In this document: positions 6,983 to 12,646 of the stretch, one piece after another
Position numbering within the stretch: the stretch's first letter is position 1
Layout of the letters: every line of letters starts with the position of its first letter
Assembly: GCA_964548595.1 (NCBI GenBank)
Contig: CAZJQO010000005.1
Span: 1 to 18,309, forward strand
Direction: 5' to 3'
Origin: JAJYVH01 sp964548595
GTDB taxonomy: Archaea > Micrarchaeota > Micrarchaeia > Micrarchaeales > CABMGC01
DNA length: 18,309 bases
Made by a program: the position numbers and the translations under genes
Notes under the pieces: model-generated
Seen by the model: the letters and a program-made list of their open reading frames with translations, nothing else
Told to the model about the DNA's origin: nothing
Databases searched by the model: none

Positions 6983-7276
6983 TTATCGCCCATGTTTCTT
7001 GCGCCCCAACGTGGTCCTGAACTTCTGCAGCTTCTGCACCAGCCTCTCGTAGTGCGAGTGCAGCGCAATCAGTATGAAAAGAAACACGGCGAGCACAACC
7101 TCAGCAGAGAGTGCTACGTTGAGCAGGTACTGTATCTTGCCCAGTTCCGGAGAATAGACGTTGATTGATACGAGGGTTACTGCCGCTATGGCAAAGTCGA
7201 GCACAAGCGAGCCGTAGGCAAGCTGGTCAAACATCCTCTTTAGCTTCTCTGCCCTAAGAAATGTCCTATACTGCAT
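6983..7276 (-). CDS. Small membrane protein with two predicted helices, function unknown
   Basis: A 97-residue protein not assignable to a family by eye. The N-terminus is basic (QYRTFLRAEKLKRMF). Two hydrophobic helices follow at about 22-41 (LVLDFAIAAVTLVSINVY) and 55-75 (LNVALSAEVVLAVFLFILIA). A basic C-terminal tail (HYERLVQKLQKFRTTLGRKK) is probably cytoplasmic with coiled-coil potential. The reading frame also allows a GTG at 7285. The ATG at 7276 is preferred since GTGGTG directly upstream resembles the ribosome binding sites before uL6 and uS8. A TATA-like box lies at 7311-7318. Its stop codon overlaps the next open frame (TAATG), so it may be co-expressed with the DUF373 gene. Confidence 0.7.
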   Translation of the reverse strand: MQYRTFLRAEKLKRMFDQLAYGSLVLDFAIAAVTLVSINVYSPELGKIQYLLNVALSAEVVLAVFLFILIALHSHYERLVQKLQKFRTTLGRKKHGR

Positions 7277-7308
7277 GAGCACCACGTGGTCTAAACTTAG
7301 CTGTGCGC

Positions 7309-7320
7309 GCTATTTAAAAT
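7309..7320 (-). promoter_or_regulatory. TATA-like promoter of the two-helix membrane protein gene
   Basis: The minus strand has TTTTAAATAG at this position. Transcription would start near 7289, a few bases before the in-frame GTG at 7285 and 13 bases before the preferred ATG at 7276. The palindrome ACCACGTGGT (7281-7290) would overlap the start site. Confidence 0.5.
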
Positions 7321-7364
7321 TGTGTCTCGTTTCGTTTTGGAAGCCGAAGTGGAGCCACAAGGTG

Positions 7365-7526
7365 TTATTCCAGGCGCTCTACCATGGCGCCGAGCGCTAT
7401 GTCGTCGGAACCGGAGATGTCGCCGCACGTCTGCGCGTGCTTCCTTGCGGCCTCGAGCACCTTCGCCAGACTCCCGTCCTCTATCTGGAAGCTGCCGCAG
7501 GTGCACACAAACCTGTACCTTGCCAT
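7365..7526 (-). CDS. Small Cys/His-containing protein, possibly DUF1059-like
   Basis: A 53-residue open frame beginning MARYRFVCTCGSFQIEDGS and ending MVERLE. Cysteines at 8, 10 and 34 with His30 could bind a metal. The layout, an N-terminal strand with Cys followed by a helix LAKVLEAARKHAQTCGD, recalls small DUF1059-type proteins, but the similarity is loose. Codon use favours GC-ending and AGG/AAG codons as in neighbouring genes, which supports a real gene over chance. No ribosome binding site is visible before the ATG. It is transcribed divergently from the AlkA gene, with a 16-bp palindrome in the gap. A shadow frame on the same strand is longer but has biased, unfamiliar composition. Confidence 0.65.
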   Translation of the reverse strand: MARYRFVCTCGSFQIEDGSLAKVLEAARKHAQTCGDISGSDDIALGAMVERLE

Positions 7527-7539
7527 CTAACCAAAGAAT

Positions 7540-7555
7540 AATTTGCATGCAAATT
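7540..7555. promoter_or_regulatory. Perfect 16-bp palindrome in a divergent promoter region
   Basis: The sequence AATTTGCATGCAAATT is perfectly self-complementary. It lies between the start of the small Cys/His gene (minus strand, 7526) and the start of the AlkA gene (plus strand, 7599). Its position and dyad symmetry suit the binding site of a dimeric regulator acting on one or both genes. No regulator can be named from sequence alone. Confidence 0.5.
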
Positions 7556-7598
7556 CTTTTTTAAGTTTCGCTGCGGAAGAGGGAGGAGGTGCAGTGGC

Positions 7599-8234
7599 TT
7601 GCTGGCAAAGGAATTCGAGTCTGTGACTGACAAGAGAGTGTGGAAGAAGGCCATGGCGCATCTCAAGAAGAGCGATGCCAAACTTGCTAAGGTAATAACA
7701 AGATATGGTATGCTGGAACCGGGATGGGGTCCATCAGACCCCTACGAGGCACTGGTGGAGTCGTTCATATACCAGCAGATAGCGGGAAACGCTGCCGACG
7801 CTATACTCAAGAAGTTCAAGAAGCTCTACCACGGCAAGCTTCCAACACCCAGGCAGTTCCTCGGGACTCGGCAGGATGTGGTGAGGAAGGCGGGCATATC
7901 GCCGCAGAAATACTCGTACATAAAGGACCTCTGCGAGCGCCTCGTCGGCGACGAGCTCGATCTGAAGAGCCTTGCAAAACTGCCTGACGAGGAAGTGGTG
8001 GCAATACTGGACGACGTGCGCGGCATAGGCAGGTGGACAGCCGAGATGTTCCTGATGTTCAGCCTCAGGCGCGTTGACGTTTTCCCGGTTGACGACCTTG
8101 GAATGCAGAACGGTTTCAGGAAAGTATACGGAATGAGCAAGGCGCCGGACAAGGAAATGATGAAGAGAGTTTCTGAGAAATGGAAACCGTACCGTACAAT
8201 TGCGGCCCTCTATCTTTGGAAGAGCAACGACTAA
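7599..8234 (+). CDS. DNA-3-methyladenine glycosylase II (AlkA-type, HhH-GPD)
   Basis: A 211-residue base-excision-repair glycosylase that would remove alkylated purines by cleaving the N-glycosidic bond. It belongs to the helix-hairpin-helix GPD superfamily. SFIYQQIAGNAADAI (55-69) is the usual GPD entry helix. The hairpin is LDDVRGIGRWTAEMFLMF (137-154), and DVFPVDDLGMQNGFRKVYG (160-178) holds the catalytic aspartate, by analogy with E. coli AlkA one of Asp165/Asp166. The C-terminal WKPYRTIAALYLWK is also typical. The family's N-terminal AlkA domain is absent or reduced, as in short archaeal forms. The start is TTG at 7599, chosen because of a strong GGAGGTG at 7585-7591 spaced 7 nt away. 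No FeS-cluster cysteines as in endonuclease III are present. Confidence 0.92.
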   Translation: MLAKEFESVTDKRVWKKAMAHLKKSDAKLAKVITRYGMLEPGWGPSDPYEALVESFIYQQIAGNAADAILKKFKKLYHGKLPTPRQFLGTRQDVVRKAGISPQKYSYIKDLCERLVGDELDLKSLAKLPDEEVVAILDDVRGIGRWTAEMFLMFSLRRVDVFPVDDLGMQNGFRKVYGMSKAPDKEMMKRVSEKWKPYRTIAALYLWKSND

Positions 8235-8258
8235 GGCAGAATCCAACCCTGCGACTAC

Positions 8259-8278
8259 AAAACCGAATTAAAACCGAA
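8259..8278 (+). repeat. Two direct copies of AAAACCGAA, 11-bp period
   Basis: Identical 9-mers AAAACCGAA start at 8259 and 8270, one helical turn apart, in the gap between the AlkA gene and the membrane-anchored regulator, just upstream of the regulator's TATA box. They could be binding sites on one face of the DNA, possibly for autoregulation. This is inference. Confidence 0.4.
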
Positions 8279-8289
8279 GCTTTGGGGAG

Positions 8290-8326
8290 CTTATTTTAAA
8301 ATACTGGTTCATAGTAATAACTGGTT
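8290..8326 (+). promoter_or_regulatory. Promoter of the membrane-anchored regulator, with ACTGGTT direct repeats
   Basis: A TATA-like stretch (CTTATTTTAAAATAC, 8290-8304) is spaced about 30 nt from the ATG at 8329, so the mRNA would be nearly leaderless. Two ACTGGTT copies (8303-8309 and 8320-8326, 17 bp apart) lie between the box and the start codon, where a bound protein would block transcription. Confidence 0.5.
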
Positions 8327-8328
8327 TT

Positions 8329-10032
8329 ATGAGCAAGACGTGGGAGACTAAGCGAAGAATACTTCAGCTACTCTCTGGTAAGTCGAAGACACTAGAGATA
8401 CTGAGCCAGGAACTGGACCTGGCGCCATCTACGGTCAGCGAGCACATAGAGCAGCTGCGGAACATTGGTGCGGTGCGAAAGGTCGATAATCCTTTCATAA
8501 AGAAATGGAAATACTACGAGAGGAACCCGGACTTCGATCTGAACAATTTCGGCAACAACACGCAGGAACGCAGGGAAGACATGAGCAAATCGATGAAGAT
8601 GGCTGCGGGTGTGGGTTTGGCGGTACTCATAGGAGTAATAGCGTTTTTCGCCATAAGCATGACTGCGACAAGCGGTGTTCCGGGGACGAGCACCGTGGGC
8701 TTCCTGCTCACGGACCCGCCTCAAGTGCCTGCAGGCACTACGGCGCTTAACATAACATATTCTTCGCTTCAGGCGTATGCGGCAGTACCAAACAACAGCA
8801 GCGCTTCTGGATGGATAAACGCCACAGGGAGCGGAACCCTTGATCTCATGACGCTGGTCAACGTCAGTCAGGCGATAGGCACAGCAAACATACCAGCCAA
8901 CGCCGAAATAAGTAAAATAAGGTTTGCGATAGCAAACGCGCACATAGTGGTCAACGGCACAGCTTACAGTGTGATAGTTCCAAGCGGGAACCTTACTACC
9001 GCGGTCGCTGGCACGGCGACAAGCAACACAAGCATACTAGTGGACCTGAGCCCGGTTGTTGTTAGCGTATTCACCAACAATTCAGCTGCTTTTGTGCTGG
9101 TGCCTTCTGTGAAAGCGGTATTTATAGGAAACGTTAGCGTGCGGCCCACTGGGGCGCGTATCGGGCTGAACAGGAATGAGAGCCAAAGGCTCAGCGAGAT
9201 TCCAAGCATAAGCATAACAAACGCCACACTTAGCGTTGCGGGCAACACCACAATGCTGAGCATCACTGTGAAGAACGACGCCAACGAGAGCGTAGACGTA
9301 CAGCACGTCTCCCTGTTCGGCAGCGGCATACTGGGCGCGGGCATAGGTTCGAACAGGGACATAGCGGACAATATAGGCGCGGCGCCTGACATAATCAGCG
9401 TAGTGAGCGGAATCGGGACCTCAAGAATCGGAACCTCAATAACGGCGAACGGACAGATAAGCAGTCAGGCAAGCGGCCACGAGGGTGCCGGGGGAGGCGT
9501 CCAAACATTAAACAACAGCACAGGCATGGGTGCCTTTGGCGGCGCAGGAGAGGCAGGGAACTGGAGCATTGCGATGGTAAATGCTTTGGGAGTCAGAGCG
9601 CACATACACGGCGGCTTCTGGGCTAACGCCACAGTTTCTTCGACTGCGGAGCCGTTTGGCGGCAACCTGCTAAACAAGACATTAATCCATACATTCATTC
9701 CGTTTGCAGCCGCTGTGAACGGCAACTTCCAGGTATCGCAAACTGTGCTGGGCGACATGCTTGGTGCCATGGTCTTTAATGTGGAGCCTGATGGCACACT
9801 TGTGCTGCCTGTTTGCGCAGACGCAGGCATAGCGTGCGCCGCAAACTTCGACAACGGCAATGGTGAAGGCTACAGTCTGGCTGCAGGCGCTTCTGCAACA
9901 TTCACCTTCTCCGGGCAGATAACATACGCAGGCGGCAGGATACTTGTGCTGCCTGTTCAGGGCAGCGCCTGGAATATAGCGGTTACGGGCGAACACGGAG
10001 CGGAAACAAACGCCAAAGTAACAGTCACCTGA
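8329..10032 (+). CDS. Membrane-anchored winged-helix regulator with exterior DUF4382-like domain
   Basis: A 567-residue protein in three parts. Residues 1-66 are an ArsR/MarR-like winged helix: KRRILQLLSGKSKTLEILSQ, then the recognition-helix region LAPSTVSEHIEQLRNIGAV and a beta-wing ending KKWKYYERNPDF. Residues 91-113 form a single hydrophobic helix (AAGVGLAVLIGVIAFFAISM) preceded by basic residues, giving an N-in topology. Residues 121-267 resemble DUF4382: FLLTDPPQVPAGTTALNITY, ISKIRFAIANAHIVVNG and ILVDLSPVVVSVF. The remaining 300 residues are rich in Ser, Thr, Asn, Ala and Gly with many N-x-S/T sequons, as in archaeal surface proteins. It probably senses an envelope or outside signal and acts directly on DNA. 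Targets are unknown; repeats in its own promoter suggest autoregulation. Confidence 0.8.
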   Translation: MSKTWETKRRILQLLSGKSKTLEILSQELDLAPSTVSEHIEQLRNIGAVRKVDNPFIKKWKYYERNPDFDLNNFGNNTQERREDMSKSMKMAAGVGLAVLIGVIAFFAISMTATSGVPGTSTVGFLLTDPPQVPAGTTALNITYSSLQAYAAVPNNSSASGWINATGSGTLDLMTLVNVSQAIGTANIPANAEISKIRFAIANAHIVVNGTAYSVIVPSGNLTTAVAGTATSNTSILVDLSPVVVSVFTNNSAAFVLVPSVKAVFIGNVSVRPTGARIGLNRNESQRLSEIPSISITNATLSVAGNTTMLSITVKNDANESVDVQHVSLFGSGILGAGIGSNRDIADNIGAAPDIISVVSGIGTSRIGTSITANGQISSQASGHEGAGGGVQTLNNSTGMGAFGGAGEAGNWSIAMVNALGVRAHIHGGFWANATVSSTAEPFGGNLLNKTLIHTFIPFAAAVNGNFQVSQTVLGDMLGAMVFNVEPDGTLVLPVCADAGIACAANFDNGNGEGYSLAAGASATFTFSGQITYAGGRILVLPVQGSAWNIAVTGEHGAETNAKVTVT

Positions 10033-10065
10033 CACAGTGAATGCTGGCTGTTATGCGGCATGCTG

Positions 10066-12420
10066 CTACAGATATCCCCAGCTGAGCAGCATGTCGCTGT
10101 CGTGGCTCCACCTTTGGCCTATGTCAGAACGGTAGAACATATTGGGTATCATTACGTTGCCTACGCTCTGGTACGCATTCTTTATCGCATCCGACATGGC
10201 GGCTCCTGAGCCCGTTATTATAAGCGCGTATCCTGATTCGCCTGCGATGAACCAATCGTCCTTGTCCCTCTTCACCTCGCCTATATGCACGCCATCGAGG
10301 CTTGGGCGCTTGAAGAGTATCGCTGCGCCCTCCGAGTACTTCTTGAACGCCTTCTGATCCTCAAAGGGGAATGGCGGGATTGCTACTACAACGCCAACCT
10401 GGTAGCCTTTCTTGGTCTTGAGCTGCACGCCATCCTTTCCATGCGCCAGGTCGTATACGAATTGGCCTATCTCGCTCGTTATGCCTTCCATCTGTATGTT
10501 TATCGTCGGGAAACCCAGACGCGAGGTCCACTCCAGCGGCCAAATGCCTTTTGCGTTTGCTATGCAGTTTATGTCTATGTAGCCGACATAGCCGCTTGCT
10601 GCTATCTTATCCTTCATCTTGAGAAGCGTTGCCTCGAAAATATGGCTGCTCTTGGTCCAGTACATCGATGTGTTACCGCACCAGAAAGGTTTCCCGTTCC
10701 TTCTTACGTACATAATGTGGTTTTTTACTGTGGCGCAATAGACTATGCCGTCGTAATCAACAATGTTAATATCTTTTTTATCCACCAGTGAATTTGTTTT
10801 CTTGACTCTCTCTATTACTTCATACTGGGTTCCTGATGCGTCAGCGTAGTGGTCGCCTGTCCAGGGCCTTCCTGCCCTGTTCCGGGATTTAATCAGCCCT
10901 ACCCTGCCGGTCTTTAGCAGGAGTTCCTGTATGTCGTCGGCGAGGCCTTTTGAAGATGTGTAGAATATTCTAAACCCGCGGCGCATTACTGCACCGTCGC
11001 CAAGAGTGAACCAACTAAGGAAAGTGGCTATGTCACCTGGGTTTGATTCCTTCACAAACGCTGGAACTCGTTTTTCTGGGGCTTTACCGAACGGTGAAAG
11101 GTATGACCACAGCTGTTTATTATCGCAGACGAAGGCACCGTCGTATTTCTTGAAATCGAAGGGTAATTGCTTGAGGAGGTCCTCTATCTCCTCTGTTTTG
11201 CCCGCAGTCCTCTGTGCTATTCCTACACCGTAACCGGTACTGGTCTGGAGGGTGTACCCGTCAGCGAGCCATATTCCAAGGAAGGAGAGCCACAAGTCCA
11301 TCGGAACTGCGATGTCGCTTGTTTTATGAACCATTGCTTGCCGACCTTCATAGCGGCTTTCTTCTATTGCAGGAAGAGTGAAATATTCCATACTGCGTCC
11401 TGCCCATATTCCAGTCCTTTTAATCAATGATTGCGATTCGAGGTCTTTTGCTTTTACAAATCTGAAATTGCCTCTGTGTTTCTTTGTGTCTTGCTGTGAC
11501 TGCACGTACATGTTATGATCAGGAGTTACCATCACATCCAGTGCCCTGTTTTGGATCGAGATAAGTTTGTCATGGTGTTTGAAGGAGACCACCGCATCGG
11601 GAATATGGAATTCTATAGCATCGTTTTCCGGATTGAGTGTGCATATACTGTCATTGGGCGCTAGATTTTTGAAGAGTTTCCACCCGTTGTTCGTCAGTAC
11701 CTCTGTTTTGTCATCGTAGCAACCCATCTCGCCTGTGCTGGGTCCTATTTCTCCAGGGAACAGGCGCTTATGCTCGAAATTGACGTTTACCGGCATGACG
11801 AAGTCCTTGCCGTTGAAGAATGCACCAACAGCCACCTCTACCCCGTCGGCGAAAGTCTGCAGCATGAACTTCTTTATTTTCTTGGACCACGCCGCCTTGT
11901 AGTGCTCCAGCACCTGAAGCACATCATTGCCGTTGGCCTCCTGGCCGACAAAGAGCAGCTCTTTCTCGTCCTGTATCTGCCCGCTTGGTTTAAGCACGTA
12001 CCTGTCTGGGTTTGCTTTCACAAACACTATCGCATCATCAAACGATACGAAATTGGCGCTTGGAAGGATGGCCACGCCCGCTGCCCTAAGCTCTTCCTGG
12101 CCAAACTCCCTGTCTAGTTCTAGTTGATCCGTATAAGAAGAGCCTCCGAAAACAGCTCTGCCTTCTTTGCGGAGCGCGTCTGCCTTGGCTCCGAAGCCTA
12201 TGTCGTCAAACAAAATGACGTCGGCCCAGTCCTTCTGCTTCTCCCACTCGTCCACCTTCTCGAAGAAGCCATCGCCCACGTCCTTCTCAGGCTGGTCATG
12301 GCAGTAGAATTTTACATCGTGGCCTTCCTTGGCAAGCTGCCAAGCTAGGTCTGCAGAAAGAGCTTCCTGGGTTACGAACAGGAACTTGTATTTTGGTTTC
12401 TGGTCGCCGTTTGTTGCCAT
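10066..12420 (-). CDS. PurD-like ATP-grasp protein containing an intein
   Basis: The precursor is 784 residues; removal of a 350-residue intein (234-583) would leave a 434-residue enzyme. The first part has a Rossmann-like N-domain (KFLFVTQEALSADLAWQLA) and the ATP-grasp entry with RYVLKPSGQIQDEKELLFVG, then LQTFADGVEVAVGAFFNG and LFPGEIGPSTGEMG. After the intein come TSMYW, GYVGYIDINCIANAKGIWPL and EWTSRLGFPT, which correspond to the PurD metal/ATP-binding region. PurD makes glycinamide ribonucleotide, but this protein differs: where GAR synthetase usually has LEFNAR it has LEWTSR, and no other purine genes are nearby. The true substrate is open. A TTG at 12432 would add four residues; ATG at 12420 is preferred. 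No good ribosome binding site is visible. Confidence 0.85.
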   Translation of the reverse strand: MATNGDQKPKYKFLFVTQEALSADLAWQLAKEGHDVKFYCHDQPEKDVGDGFFEKVDEWEKQKDWADVILFDDIGFGAKADALRKEGRAVFGGSSYTDQLELDREFGQEELRAAGVAILPSANFVSFDDAIVFVKANPDRYVLKPSGQIQDEKELLFVGQEANGNDVLQVLEHYKAAWSKKIKKFMLQTFADGVEVAVGAFFNGKDFVMPVNVNFEHKRLFPGEIGPSTGEMGCYDDKTEVLTNNGWKLFKNLAPNDSICTLNPENDAIEFHIPDAVVSFKHHDKLISIQNRALDVMVTPDHNMYVQSQQDTKKHRGNFRFVKAKDLESQSLIKRTGIWAGRSMEYFTLPAIEESRYEGRQAMVHKTSDIAVPMDLWLSFLGIWLADGYTLQTSTGYGVGIAQRTAGKTEEIEDLLKQLPFDFKKYDGAFVCDNKQLWSYLSPFGKAPEKRVPAFVKESNPGDIATFLSWFTLGDGAVMRRGFRIFYTSSKGLADDIQELLLKTGRVGLIKSRNRAGRPWTGDHYADASGTQYEVIERVKKTNSLVDKKDINIVDYDGIVYCATVKNHIMYVRRNGKPFWCGNTSMYWTKSSHIFEATLLKMKDKIAASGYVGYIDINCIANAKGIWPLEWTSRLGFPTINIQMEGITSEIGQFVYDLAHGKDGVQLKTKKGYQVGVVVAIPPFPFEDQKAFKKYSEGAAILFKRPSLDGVHIGEVKRDKDDWFIAGESGYALIITGSGAAMSDAIKNAYQSVGNVMIPNMFYRSDIGQRWSHDSDMLLSWGYL
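10672..11721 (-). mobile_element. Intein with LAGLIDADG homing endonuclease, inside the PurD-like gene
   Basis: An in-frame 1050-bp insertion encodes 350 residues (host residues 234-583). Splicing block A is CYDDKTEVLTNNGWK with Cys1. Block B is VTPDHNMYV with the Thr-x-x-His pair. Two dodecapeptide endonuclease motifs follow: FLGIWLADGY (380-389, acidic Asp387) and FLSWFTLGDG (467-476, Asp475). Block F is DYDGIVYCATVKNHIMYV and block G ends PFWCGN with the terminal Asn583; the +1 extein residue is Thr584. The penultimate residue is Gly instead of the usual His. Both catalytic aspartates are present, so the endonuclease may be active. The DNA looks more AT-rich than the flanking extein, which fits recent acquisition. 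Confidence 0.93.
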
Positions 12421-12534
12421 CTTCTCATGCAAGATGCTTTTTTGTAGTTTGCATTACATTTTATTACATCGTTGCATACTAAAGCATTTATTGAAAGATT
12501 ATTTTCTATATCGCGGTAAAAAGATAGAACAAAA
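12421..12534. other. AT-rich gap upstream of the PurD-like gene
   Basis: This 114-base gap is AT-rich. It includes a near-direct repeat ATTACATTTTATTACAT (about 12456-12472) that may belong to the promoter of the PurD-like gene, with TAATAAAA as the most TATA-like part on the minus strand. It is also the region downstream of the tRNA-Val gene. I see no further gene. Confidence 0.35.
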
Positions 12535-12605
12535 TGGGCCCGCTGAGAGTCGGACTCAGCTCTCCACTCTGTGAAAGTGGCGTCTTGCCGATGGACCACG
12601 AGCCC
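12535..12605 (-). tRNA. tRNA-Val (anticodon CAC)
   Basis: A cloverleaf of 71 nt folds on the minus strand: acceptor GGGCTCG / CGGGCCC (with one G-U pair) and discriminator A, D stem GTC/GAC with loop CATCGGCAA, anticodon stem CCACT/AGTGG with loop TTCACAG, so the anticodon is CAC (valine, GUG codons). The T stem is CTGAG/CTCAG with loop TCCGACT. Two departures from consensus are seen: the variable region is only 4 nt and position 55 is C, not U. No CCA is encoded. The promoter is the AT-rich box at 12626-12639. Confidence 0.85.
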
Positions 12606-12625
12606 TCATAGGCTTACACATCGCA

Positions 12626-12639
12626 CTATATTAAATTTA
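12626..12639. promoter_or_regulatory. AT-rich box shared by tRNA-Val and the divergent adenosyltransferase gene
   Basis: The sequence ACTATATTAAATTT lies about 27 nt upstream of the tRNA-Val 5' end (12605) on the minus strand and about 24 nt upstream of the second in-frame ATG (12656) on the plus strand. It is near-symmetric, so one box could support both divergent promoters. Confidence 0.5.
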
Positions 12640-12646
12640 GAGTTGT

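Noticed and set aside
7297..7548. Minus-strand 83-codon frame overlapping the small Cys/His gene
   Set aside because: It is Arg/His/Gly-rich with no pattern and runs through the palindrome and a promoter; the 53-residue frame in the same region is more protein-like.
10033..10065. Possible terminator hairpin around GCGGCATGCTGC between convergent genes
   Set aside because: The self-complementarity needs G-U pairs and has no loop or T-run; it is not convincing.
10066..12420. Reading the 788-codon frame as a fusion of two ATP-grasp half-genes with an unknown domain
   Set aside because: The central part has a complete set of intein splicing blocks and endonuclease motifs, and the flanks join precisely into a continuous ATP-grasp motif.
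12456..12482. Imperfect inverted repeat TGCATTACAT...ATCGTTGCA upstream of the PurD-like gene
   Set aside because: Only the outer TGCA ends match as a dyad; the inner similarity is a short AT-rich direct repeat expected in such sequence.
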